NCBI RefSeq assembly: GCF_004803915.1
Contig: NZ_CP039396.1
Span: 2,542,001 to 2,606,000, forward strand
Direction of reading: 5' to 3'
Length of the DNA stretch: 64,000 bases
Origin: Duncaniella dubosii
Lineage (GTDB): Bacteria > Bacteroidota > Bacteroidia > Bacteroidales > Muribaculaceae
Shown here: positions 42,462 through 50,854 of the stretch, piece by piece
How positions within the stretch are numbered: the first letter of the stretch is position 1
Layout of the letters: every line of letters begins with the position of its first letter
Made by a program: the position numbers and the translations under genes
The notes under the pieces: model-generated
What the model saw: the letters and a program-made list of their open reading frames with translations, nothing else
Databases searched by the model: none
What the model was told of the DNA's origin: nothing

Positions 42462-43283
42462 ATGTCAGAAACGACAAAGAACAAGTACACCCTTGAAAAC
42501 CTACTGCCGTTGAATGTGTCATACGACAGGGATCATATCCTCAGACAGCAGGATGTGGATATGGTGAACAGGCTCGTGGAAGTCATCGAAGGCTCACGCT
42601 CAAGCCTCACGCCTAAGATCGGAGACAGGATGCGTCATGTTGACCGGGAAGGAGATTTCTACGGATACGCGCTGCTTGAGAATTTTCGGGCAGACAAGAT
42701 GTCGGTATGCCTTGCACCATACGTGCCGTTTGTAGGTATCGGCGATCCTGATATATGGCTCAGCGTCAGCGGAGGGCCGTTCACAAGCATCGATCCCGCC
42801 GAAATGAAGTTCATCGGTTGGGAGGACGGGGTATTTAGCGCATGGGGACATTGCGGACCGTGCGCCAACGGAAGCGTGAGATTCATGGCTAAGGTCGCCA
42901 AATGGGAATACTCTGATCCGGAACCGCTCTATGGGGATTTCACCACCGAGACATGGCGCAAACTCTATGTCCGCATCAATGATAATCCTGAATCTCGCTA
43001 CCGGTATGTCGCCGACGGAACAGCCTTCCGTGACGATGCCGACTTTGACAAGTTCAAGAAGAACTATGAAGCGACAGTATTCAATCATTCAGATTCCATG
43101 CTGGTTGTATGGTGCTTCCGGGATAAGACCGAGTTCCTACAGGAAGATGAATGGAACAGACGGGATTTGCCAATGCAGGCGCGGATGTACAACGGACAAC
43201 TCGTGAAAGTCAAGATCAAAAAAGACATGGAGCGCCATGTCACCACATTCTACCGCATAGAACTACCACCGATAACTTACTAA
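42462..43283 (+). CDS. DUF4121-like protein of mobile elements (273 aa)
   Basis: GDRMRHVDREGDFYGYALLEN opens a compact domain. WLSVSGGPFTSIDPAEMKFIGWEDGVFSAWGHCGPCANGS is a striking conserved-looking core with Trp, Cys and Gly. The C-terminus is mixed. It resembles a family of unknown function (DUF4121) found in Bacteroidetes conjugative elements; the assignment is from memory of the family pattern. It is read from the structured leader RNA. Confidence 0.55.
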   Translation: MSETTKNKYTLENLLPLNVSYDRDHILRQQDVDMVNRLVEVIEGSRSSLTPKIGDRMRHVDREGDFYGYALLENFRADKMSVCLAPYVPFVGIGDPDIWLSVSGGPFTSIDPAEMKFIGWEDGVFSAWGHCGPCANGSVRFMAKVAKWEYSDPEPLYGDFTTETWRKLYVRINDNPESRYRYVADGTAFRDDADFDKFKKNYEATVFNHSDSMLVVWCFRDKTEFLQEDEWNRRDLPMQARMYNGQLVKVKIKKDMERHVTTFYRIELPPITY

Positions 43284-43294
43284 AACCATACGAT

Positions 43295-44233
43295 ATGCAG
43301 ACAACAACAGCAACACATGCAGGCGGCAATGCCGACCTGCTTTCCGGTATTCTCGGAGTGGAAATCCGGAACGAGGAGAAGATAACGGCTCAGGACAGGC
43401 TCTTTTGCGAAAAGCAGCAGGAAATGCTGTACAATGTGCTCGAACAGATAGACCAATGGTACGGAATCTTCACAAAAGAGGCCGAGAAATACCGTGAAAG
43501 CCACAGGATAAGCTACAAGGAGAACGGCGAAATCAGACACACTTACTCAACAGCCGATTCCGAGTATAAGGACTATACCGTCCACACGTTCAAGCCATTC
43601 AAGGCCATCAACGAACTTGTATCCTCAAATCTTAACGCCAACAAAGGGTTTGCCCAAAGGATAATCGGATATTTCAACCGCACATACAATGTGTCGGTAC
43701 CGGTTCCAGAAATAAACGGGAACACTCTTAAAATGGGTTCTCGTCCGCATTACATGACGTATGTGGATGCTGTAATAGAGCATCTCGGAGGACGCAGTTT
43801 CCGAAAGACCGCCGAGGAGGAACTTATCAAACGTTTCCACCAGCTTGTAAAACCTCATCGTTGGAGCAAGGTCAAACCGGAACTGAAAGGTGACAAGATT
43901 TCATTCCCGAACATCGTTGTCTTCGATAGTTTCTACTACGATTACAACCGCACAAACCATGTGCATTACAACTATCACGGGAACATATCAACTCTCTGCG
44001 AGGGGATAGCCTTCGGCTCCGATGATGTGCTGTGCGGGGACAAAGGAATGGTCATGCGTCTGAATCAGGACAATGTGGATATATCAGGCTGGTATGACCT
44101 GATGACAACCAACGCCACGGGGATGAAGTTCTTCCGCAACGGGCGAATAGATGTCAGATTCAAGGACAGAGAAGCGGCAAGCCTGTGTTTCAACCGTCTC
44201 CGCCTTGACGAACTGCGGTTGCAGGAGGAATAG
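43295..44233 (+). CDS. DUF4942-like protein of mobile elements (312 aa)
   Basis: The ATG at 43295 was chosen over an upstream frame start inside the preceding gene. EKQQEMLYNVLEQIDQWYG and AVIEHLGGRSFRKTAEEELIKRFHQ are helical. The central FPNIVVFDSFYYDYNRTNHVHYNYHGNISTLCEGIAF and GMKFFRNGRIDVRFKD are typical of DUF4942 proteins carried beside methylase-helicase genes. Function unknown. Confidence 0.6.
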   Translation: MQTTTATHAGGNADLLSGILGVEIRNEEKITAQDRLFCEKQQEMLYNVLEQIDQWYGIFTKEAEKYRESHRISYKENGEIRHTYSTADSEYKDYTVHTFKPFKAINELVSSNLNANKGFAQRIIGYFNRTYNVSVPVPEINGNTLKMGSRPHYMTYVDAVIEHLGGRSFRKTAEEELIKRFHQLVKPHRWSKVKPELKGDKISFPNIVVFDSFYYDYNRTNHVHYNYHGNISTLCEGIAFGSDDVLCGDKGMVMRLNQDNVDISGWYDLMTTNATGMKFFRNGRIDVRFKDREAASLCFNRLRLDELRLQEE

Positions 44234-44323
44234 ACAATCATAACAGAGAACAGACATCAGGAAGCACGGATATCGGCAACGGTGTGCGTGCTTCCCCATT
44301 TATAACCATATCCCAAGACGATC

Positions 44324-47323
44324 ATGTACGCCATCATACCCCAACAGATTCCCCCGAACCAGCGGGAGGAGATAAACGAGAAGATACTCTTCTGCATAGA
44401 TTCCGGCAAGGACACCATACCGGCGGAAAGCATCTACAACTGCTATACCGGCATCGGAGGGTTGCATAATCTGAGACGTGCCGATTACAGCAGCTACAAC
44501 GAGTATGCCGAGGCAAAGCGGGAGTTCGAGATGGGCCAGTTCTTCACGCCCCATGAGATATGCCGCGACATGGTGGATATGCTTTCACCCCAACCGTCGG
44601 AAATGATACTCGACATGTGCTGCGGCATGGGAAACTTCTTCAACCACCTGCCGAACCAACGCAACGCGCACGGGTTCGACATAGCCCCCAAGGCGGTTGC
44701 GGTGGCAAGACACTTATACCCCGATGCAAATATCATGCAATGCGACATTCAGCAGTTCGCACCGGAGAGCCGGTACGACGTGATAATCGGCAACCCGCCG
44801 TTCAACCTCAAATTCGGCATCAAAGTATCGCAGGTCTATTATGTAGACAAGGCACACGATGCGCTGAATCCTGCCGGTATACTTATGCTGATTGTCCCCG
44901 CATCTTTCCTGCAAAGCGAGTTCTGGGAGAAATCGAAGGTCAGGGCCGTAAACGCGCAGTTCTCGTTCATAGGACAGACCCTGCTTGATCCGGATGCCTT
45001 CGCATCACTCGGAGTCCGCAATTTCGGCACCAAGATAATGGTTTTCCTGCGTCACTCCCGACACATTGACATGCAGCCTTACAACGCTGACGATTTTGTG
45101 AGCGCGGAAGAACTGAAACAGCGCATAACTGACGCACGGGCGATGAAAGCCAGACTCAAGCTGCCGCTCATGCAGGAGACCAATGCCGTATGCCGTGAGG
45201 AACTTGAAAGGTTCGAGTATCTGCTCGCCAAATATATGTACGAGCTGAAAGCCCACAAGCGATTGAACCGACACATAGACAAGGCATTGGAACTCGTCGC
45301 AAAATTCCGCAACCAGAAACCGCCGGAGAACTGTACTCAAGCCGAGCGTGACGAATGGGAACGAAAGAAACTTACTCCGAACAAGGTACTGTCAGTCATA
45401 CGACGGTATATCCGTAATCAGGACACTATACGCCGCAAGGAAATAGCACTCGTAAAGACATCATACGGATTCAAGCTCAAGGCATACGCCCCAAAGATGC
45501 TTGAAAAAGATAAGCGTGCTGTTGTAAGCATGAACGACCTGATACTTGAACGCTCGGAGCTACCTGTGCCGGAAAAACCGACAGAGGCGAACTTACGCCA
45601 ACATAAGGCCGCAATGCGACTGATACGCAAAAAGCGGCACAGATATAGTCTTCAGAGCCGGACATTCGAGAGCATGGAGCCGCTGCCGGAACTGGCCGAA
45701 TATCTTGACAGGGCGACTTTCGTGAACAAGGACATGGATGTGTGCGAGTTCACCAACCTGCAAAAGCACGACCTGAACCTCATGTTGCAGAAACGGTACG
45801 CCCTGCTCAACTGGCAGCAGGGATCCGGCAAGACAGCGGCAGTTTATCAGAGGGCGAAGTATCTTCTGAAATTCAACAAGGTCCGGAATGTCATTGTGCT
45901 TGCTCCTGCAATAGCCACGAACATGACATGGGAGCCGTTTCTGAGAAACAACCGCGAGCCATACAGATTGCTGCGGAGCCATGCCGATTTTGAGAATATC
46001 CCCGCCGGAACATTCCTGATAGTATCGACCTCCATGCTCTGTAAGCTGAAACGATATCTCATGAAGTTCATCAAGCTGTCGGCCAGGAGGCTGTGCCTCA
46101 TATTCGACGAGTCGGATGAGATTACCAATCCCGTATCACAGAGAACGAGATATATACTCGCCATATTCCGCAGGGTGAAATACAAGATCCTTGACACCGG
46201 CACCACTACCCGGAACAACATAACGGAACTTTACAGCCAGTTCGAGTTGCTGTATAACAATTCGGTCAACATGACCTGTTGGAGTCCGCAGGTATATAAG
46301 CAGAACCGCGATAAGGAAATCGAGAGCGACAGCAACGACTGGTATGGAGAACCGTTCCCGGCTTTCAGGGGGCATGTGCTCTTCAAGTCGTGCCATTGTC
46401 CCGGAAAAGCGACAGTGTTCGGGATTGAGAAGCAGAACCAGGACATTTATAACAAGGACACGCTTTTCGAGCTTATCGGCAAGACAATCATCACGCGCAA
46501 GTTCAGGGATTTCGCCGGCGAGAAATATGATGTCAGGACGCAGACGGTCATACCTTCACCCGGAGAACGGGAGGTCTACCGTTTGATAATAGAGGAATTC
46601 TGCCGTATATGCGAGCTTTACTACAACAGTACGGGAGATGCGAAGAAGGACGCGGGGCTTCGGCTCATGCGTCAGATAAAGCTGCTGATAAAAGCCTGTT
46701 CGGTTCCGCATCTTATCGAGGGATATTACGGTGATGAATATCCGGGTAAGGTTCACCACATAGGCCGGATGATACGCCGGACAAAAGGGAAAGTAGCTGT
46801 GGGCTGCACATCTATTTCCGCCTATGAGATGTATGCCGGGTACATAAAGGAACATTTTCCCGACAGGCCGGTGTTCACAGTGACCGGAGCCATACCCTTC
46901 AAGAAACGGCAGGCCATCGTCAGCGAGTTCGACTCCACAATCAACGGTGTCCTCGTATGCACGCAGCAGTCTTTGAGCAGCTCGGTCAACATCCCGTCTT
47001 GCAACCAGATAATACTGGAATCCCTGCAATGGAACATCCCTAAGATGGAGCAGTTCTATTTCCGCTTCATACGACTTGATTCAAAAGACAAAAAGAAGGT
47101 GCATTTCGTGACATACGAGGATTCCGTGGAGCAGAACCTGATGGCGTTGGTGCTCACCAAGGAGCGCCTTAACGAGTTCATCAAGTGCGGTGAGGTCAAG
47201 GAGCAGGCGGAGATATTCAACGAGTTCGACATATCCATGTCGGTGATCGACAGCCTGCTGAGGCGTGAGACAGATGCCGAAGGCAAAGTGAGGATAAGCT
47301 GGGGTCGCCAGCTGGTAACGTGA
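44324..47323 (+). CDS. N6-adenine DNA methylase-helicase fusion (DarB-like architecture)
   Basis: 999 residues. Residues 60-245 are a gamma-class amino-methyltransferase: DMCCGMGNFF (97-106) binds SAM and NPPF (157-160) is the catalytic motif for adenine N6. Residues 490-930 are an SF2 helicase: Walker A QQGSGKT (498-504), a DESDE box (595-599) instead of DEAH, and C-terminal motifs KVAVGCTSISAYEMYAGY and GVLVCTQQSLSSSVNI. The same order is found in phage P1 DarB and in mobile-element antirestriction proteins. No target-recognition domain or nuclease is obvious, so protection of transferred DNA is the likely role. Confidence 0.85.
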   Translation: MYAIIPQQIPPNQREEINEKILFCIDSGKDTIPAESIYNCYTGIGGLHNLRRADYSSYNEYAEAKREFEMGQFFTPHEICRDMVDMLSPQPSEMILDMCCGMGNFFNHLPNQRNAHGFDIAPKAVAVARHLYPDANIMQCDIQQFAPESRYDVIIGNPPFNLKFGIKVSQVYYVDKAHDALNPAGILMLIVPASFLQSEFWEKSKVRAVNAQFSFIGQTLLDPDAFASLGVRNFGTKIMVFLRHSRHIDMQPYNADDFVSAEELKQRITDARAMKARLKLPLMQETNAVCREELERFEYLLAKYMYELKAHKRLNRHIDKALELVAKFRNQKPPENCTQAERDEWERKKLTPNKVLSVIRRYIRNQDTIRRKEIALVKTSYGFKLKAYAPKMLEKDKRAVVSMNDLILERSELPVPEKPTEANLRQHKAAMRLIRKKRHRYSLQSRTFESMEPLPELAEYLDRATFVNKDMDVCEFTNLQKHDLNLMLQKRYALLNWQQGSGKTAAVYQRAKYLLKFNKVRNVIVLAPAIATNMTWEPFLRNNREPYRLLRSHADFENIPAGTFLIVSTSMLCKLKRYLMKFIKLSARRLCLIFDESDEITNPVSQRTRYILAIFRRVKYKILDTGTTTRNNITELYSQFELLYNNSVNMTCWSPQVYKQNRDKEIESDSNDWYGEPFPAFRGHVLFKSCHCPGKATVFGIEKQNQDIYNKDTLFELIGKTIITRKFRDFAGEKYDVRTQTVIPSPGEREVYRLIIEEFCRICELYYNSTGDAKKDAGLRLMRQIKLLIKACSVPHLIEGYYGDEYPGKVHHIGRMIRRTKGKVAVGCTSISAYEMYAGYIKEHFPDRPVFTVTGAIPFKKRQAIVSEFDSTINGVLVCTQQSLSSSVNIPSCNQIILESLQWNIPKMEQFYFRFIRLDSKDKKKVHFVTYEDSVEQNLMALVLTKERLNEFIKCGEVKEQAEIFNEFDISMSVIDSLLRRETDAEGKVRISWGRQLVT

Positions 47324-47368
47324 TAATCAAAGGAATAATGAAAACATGCAATCCGTGGCATCCATTCC

Positions 47369-47533
47369 CACAGGCAAAGGTAGGCCGTGTCCCCGTCGGC
47401 AGTGCAAGGTCGGGCCGCAAGCGGTTTACGGGAAAATCATCCTCGCCGAAGGCTCCGGTATTTTCCCGTAAAACCCTGCACAGCCGGGACACGCACCTTT
47501 TGATGCCTGTGGAATGGAACCCACGGGTTCCAC
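47369..47533 (+). ncRNA. long structured leader RNA, copy 2
   Basis: It has the same layout as copy 1. ACAGGC (47370-47375) pairs with GCCTGT (47505-47510). CGTGTCCC (47386-47393) pairs with GGGACACG (47486-47493). GTGCAAGGT (47402-47410) pairs with ACCCTGCAC (47473-47481). TTTACGGGAAAAT (47425-47437) pairs perfectly with ATTTTCCCGTAAA (47460-47472). The 3' end again offers two exclusive hairpins, GTGGAA/TTCCAC or GGAACC/GGTTCC. It ends 17 nt before the ATG at 47551. Confidence 0.8.
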
Positions 47534-47550
47534 GAAACATAATTATAAAA

Positions 47551-48057
47551 ATGGAAAGAATGAATCTCAACGAGGCTGAACTGACGGTAACGACGCAGTA
47601 CATGATAGACATATCCCAAAGGACTGACTACAACATGACGCTGAGCGATTACGGCGACATGCAGGAATTCCTGTGCTGTTGCTCGGAACTGTTCCCGCAG
47701 GAACGGCATCCGCAATACAGATATGTGGCATGGGACAATATACCGTCCATATTGATAAACCGTGAATGGCTGTGTCCCAACTTCTTTGATATAAGGGATG
47801 CTTTCGACCAGCTTGATGACGAGGATATGGCCGATTTCGAGAGATGGTGCGCCAGATACGGCTATGACCTGAGAACCGACAATCCGCACCTGCTTGTGGC
47901 GCATTACAGGAACATGTACGGCGACAATGTAAGCTACAATGCCGAGTGTTATCTGCCTGATACGGATAACGAAAGCAGTTCTTGTATCTGTTACCCCGAA
48001 GGCTGGTTCGACCAAAACCTGCTGAGGCAGGAGATATTCGGTGACAATTACGATTAA
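47551..48057 (+). CDS. protein of unknown function (168 aa) under structured leader
   Basis: The ATG at 47551 is chosen because an earlier in-frame start at 47320 would place the whole structured RNA inside the coding sequence. The protein is acidic and rich in Tyr, Asp and Asn (FDQLDDEDMADFERWCARYGYDL). Its C-terminus, SSSCICYPEGWFDQNLLRQEIFGDNY, looks conserved. Function unknown; shares its leader type with the 42462 gene. Confidence 0.65.
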   Translation: MERMNLNEAELTVTTQYMIDISQRTDYNMTLSDYGDMQEFLCCCSELFPQERHPQYRYVAWDNIPSILINREWLCPNFFDIRDAFDQLDDEDMADFERWCARYGYDLRTDNPHLLVAHYRNMYGDNVSYNAECYLPDTDNESSSCICYPEGWFDQNLLRQEIFGDNYD

Positions 48058-48069
48058 AGACGAGGAATC

Positions 48070-48384
48070 ATGAGAATCAACCATCTGTCACCGCTGTATC
48101 CGACCGACCCGCGCGTGCACCGTGCCTATTCGGAGATACTCAATATCGTCCTGCTCTCACGGCATATAATGGATGTCAGCAGGATGCTCATCGAGAGGAA
48201 TGTCCGGCACGAGTACGGTTCGCTGTCCGGGCATTTCCACTGGTCGTTCAGGAACGACTGCTTCACACTGTGGCAAAGGACCGGATACAACCACCACACC
48301 TGTTTCCCGCAGAGGGTGATAGCCGTGCAATTCGGGACTATTGCCGCAAAGGATAAGGAAATAGATAACGTATCATTGAATTAA
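48070..48384 (+). CDS. protein of unknown function (104 aa)
   Basis: MRINHLSPLYPTDPRVHRAYSEILNIVL begins a small protein with several His and Arg residues (SGHFHWSFRNDCFTLWQRTGYNHHTCF). It lies 12 nt after the preceding gene. No family recognised. Confidence 0.55.
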   Translation: MRINHLSPLYPTDPRVHRAYSEILNIVLLSRHIMDVSRMLIERNVRHEYGSLSGHFHWSFRNDCFTLWQRTGYNHHTCFPQRVIAVQFGTIAAKDKEIDNVSLN

Positions 48385-48395
48385 AACAAAATATT

Positions 48396-48764
48396 ATGAG
48401 TCATCAGATAATCACAAAAATGGCATACAATGCCTCGACGCGCCATATCGAGACTTGGCAGCACTCCAACAATGTGTGGCCAAGGACCGACTGTTTCTAT
48501 GCCATGGATGTCGGAACCGATGAAAAGATGTTTCAATTCATAAAACTTATTGCCGAACGTTCATGGCAGGGACGCAAATGGCGAAGACAGTTTGAAATAC
48601 TGTTCAAGGAATACCCCGAACTACGCATGGACTCGTATGAAAATGAATTGAGGGGCAAAACCTGGGAGGAATATTGCGCCATAAGACGCAAATATGAAGA
48701 ACTGGCTGAAAGCAAACGAGGAGATATTGTAGCCCGGTTCAAGCAACTTGTGAAAATAAAATAG
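48396..48764 (+). CDS. basic protein of unknown function (122 aa)
   Basis: The middle is rich in Trp, Arg and Lys (ERSWQGRKWRRQFEILFKEYPEL), followed by a charged helix to the end (YCAIRRKYEELAESKRGDIVARF). Its base use differs slightly from its neighbours (more A/T). Possibly nucleic-acid binding. Confidence 0.55.
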   Translation: MSHQIITKMAYNASTRHIETWQHSNNVWPRTDCFYAMDVGTDEKMFQFIKLIAERSWQGRKWRRQFEILFKEYPELRMDSYENELRGKTWEEYCAIRRKYEELAESKRGDIVARFKQLVKIK

Positions 48765-48769
48765 ATGCC

Positions 48770-49063
48770 ATGAAAAGTGTGACAATATCCAACCGCGAGA
48801 TAGCGACTATGGCCTTCGACAGGCTGTGCAAGGAAAATAAAACGGATGCCGCCATAAGGCTCGCCCATGCGATGCTACACTCACAGTCGATATGCCTCGG
48901 ACTTGGCGATATGGAATGGGATATAGACCTCACCATCCAGAAATGCGGTGGTGAACCGAGGACAAACTACTGCGGGTATGCTGCACGCTTCCATTTCTCA
49001 CGGGAAACGGAGATGTCGGAACACAGATACCGCAGCATAAGAAACGAAATATACGGTGAATGA
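48770..49063 (+). CDS. protein of unknown function (97 aa)
   Basis: A helical first half (NREIATMAFDRLCKENKTDAAIRLAHAM) and a second half with two cysteines and several Arg/His residues. The stop overlaps an ATG of the next frame. No family recognised. Confidence 0.55.
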   Translation: MKSVTISNREIATMAFDRLCKENKTDAAIRLAHAMLHSQSICLGLGDMEWDIDLTIQKCGGEPRTNYCGYAARFHFSRETEMSEHRYRSIRNEIYGE

Positions 49064-49064
49064 T

Positions 49065-49934
49065 ATGGGAAATAAGGACAAAGAACTGACAATGGATTTC
49101 ATCAGATCCGTAATGGAGGACTCATATACCCTTGTGTGGGTCAATTATGATGACAACCTCAACGAGAACCTTGATGTCATAGAGACTTGCGTGAAAGAAA
49201 AAAGTACAATGACCCTATATGACAAGACCGATGACTGGTATCAGGATGCCAGATGGCACGGTGTCAGTCAGATTTTGGAGGATATCAGGTCAAGTTGTAT
49301 TGACGAAGGCTTTGACGAGGATGCCGTGGAGGAATTCATGGATACGCACCGCGATGATATAGTGAACATTATTTATGAGCGTGACGATTCGGACGCACTT
49401 AGCGGCCTGTTGAAGAATACGGATGACATTCCGGTTCGGGTCGAGATGCTTTCCAACTATGACTGTATCAACTCGCATTGGCTGGAATCGCAGGGAGGAT
49501 ATGTCTATCCCGACTCGTATTTCGGCGATATGGTGGATGCGCTTAACCTCAATCCTGCAAAGGTAAAAAGTTTCCTGGCTGAAAAAGGGATTGCCGTGTA
49601 TGGCAGGTGCCATTACCGGAAATCGCGTGACGGAAAGGAACTGGTGTCATATGAGGATTTTCACCGGGAGCTTGTCAACTCATGCTGCGGGGCCAATCTG
49701 CTGACCTATATCGGAAAGATAAATATCAAGGAACTTTATGAGTCAGGTTTCTCGGTGGCAAAGGTTACAATTCCGAAAGACAACTGTTGCGGCATATTCA
49801 GTTCGATGTATGGCGGCGGAAGCGTGCTTGATATGAAACTGCGGGAGGATGTAACCCTTGAACTGAAAATCGAGGATTACCACGGCTACCGCCTGGTGAT
49901 CGACAACCCCGAAAGAAATATGACTATTCAATAG
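49065..49934 (+). CDS. acidic protein of unknown function, probably frameshifted at its end
   Basis: The ATG at 49065 was chosen over a GTG at 49056. The protein is acidic with many Asp/Tyr residues. The segment YVYPDSYFGDMVDALNLNPAKVKSFLAEKGI (residues 146-176) is its most regular part. The annotated frame stops at 49934. Another frame continues KYDYSIGQVYGVSDSFFGE ... DMITL to a stop at 50011 and looks like a natural C-terminus. One missing A in the AAAGAAA run near 49912-49918 would join them. Function unknown. Confidence 0.6.
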   Translation: MGNKDKELTMDFIRSVMEDSYTLVWVNYDDNLNENLDVIETCVKEKSTMTLYDKTDDWYQDARWHGVSQILEDIRSSCIDEGFDEDAVEEFMDTHRDDIVNIIYERDDSDALSGLLKNTDDIPVRVEMLSNYDCINSHWLESQGGYVYPDSYFGDMVDALNLNPAKVKSFLAEKGIAVYGRCHYRKSRDGKELVSYEDFHRELVNSCCGANLLTYIGKINIKELYESGFSVAKVTIPKDNCCGIFSSMYGGGSVLDMKLREDVTLELKIEDYHGYRLVIDNPERNMTIQ

Positions 49935-50029
49935 GACAAGTGTACGGCGTAAGCGACTCTTTCTTCGGTGAGACCGTGAAACTTACGCCTACCGATATGA
50001 TAACTTTATAACAGCTAAATATTTACCAC

Positions 50030-50395
50030 ATGGAAGATTTCAGCAAACAGATTGAAGATCTCCGCAAGGAGATTACCGGAGCAATAATAGGATTGCTTCG
50101 CAGACACGGACTGACGGAACTGGAATTTCCGGAGTCCGGCACAGTTCCCAACGCCCCGGATTCAGTATATGTCATATTCTTTGACGATGATGGAGACCCG
50201 TTCGAGTGTATCATCACAAAAGTTTCGGTAATGGGTGACTCTTTATACCTGACCGCGAGAGAAAAGCATGACGGATACATATTCCGGACCGAGAGCCAAT
50301 TCAATCTCTCGGTTCGCAGCCTTATATGGCTCAACGAAATCCTGCTTGCGACGCAGGAACTGCTTGAACCCGAAAATGAACCATTAAAAACATAA
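50030..50395 (+). CDS. acidic protein of unknown function (121 aa)
   Basis: An N-terminal amphipathic helix (MEDFSKQIEDLRKEITGAIIGLLRRHGL) precedes beta strands (SVYVIFFDDDGDPFECIITKVSVMGDSLYLTA) and a Leu-rich C-terminal helix. Six bases separate it from the next ATG. No family recognised. Confidence 0.55.
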   Translation: MEDFSKQIEDLRKEITGAIIGLLRRHGLTELEFPESGTVPNAPDSVYVIFFDDDGDPFECIITKVSVMGDSLYLTAREKHDGYIFRTESQFNLSVRSLIWLNEILLATQELLEPENEPLKT

Positions 50396-50400
50396 AAAGT

Positions 50401-50625
50401 ATGGCAACAGACATGAACAGGCATATATGGGAGGGATGGACTGTCGGAATGTTCATTTCCGAACTCGCCCCCATCGTGGAGATGATAATGACCGGACAGA
50501 GCTGGCGCAGACCCTTCACCTCAAAAGCGGAGCTTGCCGACTGGTGCAGGGAAAACCAGCCATTCTATAAGAAACGTATTCCGGCGGTGAATAACCATTT
50601 CGCAAAAATGTACAACCTCAAATGA
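50401..50625 (+). CDS. small protein of unknown function (74 aa)
   Basis: WEGWTVGMFISELAPIVEMIMTGQSWRRPF followed by LADWCRENQPFYKKRIPAVNNHFA. The spacing of hydrophobic and basic residues suggests a small helical domain. It has the size and position common for accessory proteins of Bacteroidetes integrative elements. Confidence 0.55.
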   Translation: MATDMNRHIWEGWTVGMFISELAPIVEMIMTGQSWRRPFTSKAELADWCRENQPFYKKRIPAVNNHFAKMYNLK

Positions 50626-50632
50626 CACGGAT

Positions 50633-50836
50633 ATGGATATAGTGAATCTGATTTCGACAACCTGCTCCTGCGACAAGCAGACCGCACAGGAATATCTCGA
50701 AGCCGAGGTACGTCATCTTCAGGAATTGCAGGAACTTAGCGACCTCCGTGAAGATGACCTGTATATGGCTTGTAGCAATCTTGGCATAGAAGACGACTAT
50801 GTGGAGTATTTCATCAACCGCGTGGCTATGGCCTGA
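50633..50836 (+). CDS. small helical protein, UBA-like (67 aa)
   Basis: IVNLISTTCSCDKQTAQEYLEAEVRHLQEL resembles the three-helix UBA-type pattern in which a CDKQTAQEYL turn joins the helices. The rest is acidic and helical. Function unknown. Confidence 0.5.
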   Translation: MDIVNLISTTCSCDKQTAQEYLEAEVRHLQELQELSDLREDDLYMACSNLGIEDDYVEYFINRVAMA

Positions 50837-50854
50837 CGCACAAAATTTAACGAT

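Noticed and set aside
47320..47550. N-terminal extension of the 47551 protein
   Set aside because: This stretch contains the complete structured RNA copy 2, and the equivalent copy 1 is non-coding. The residues are low in protein-like character.
49946..49989. Hairpin GGCGTAAG/CTTACGCC with inner CGGT/ACCG as a non-coding RNA
   Set aside because: The bases encode a protein-like C-terminus (VYGVSDSFFGE) in another frame, so a frameshifted gene end explains the region better.
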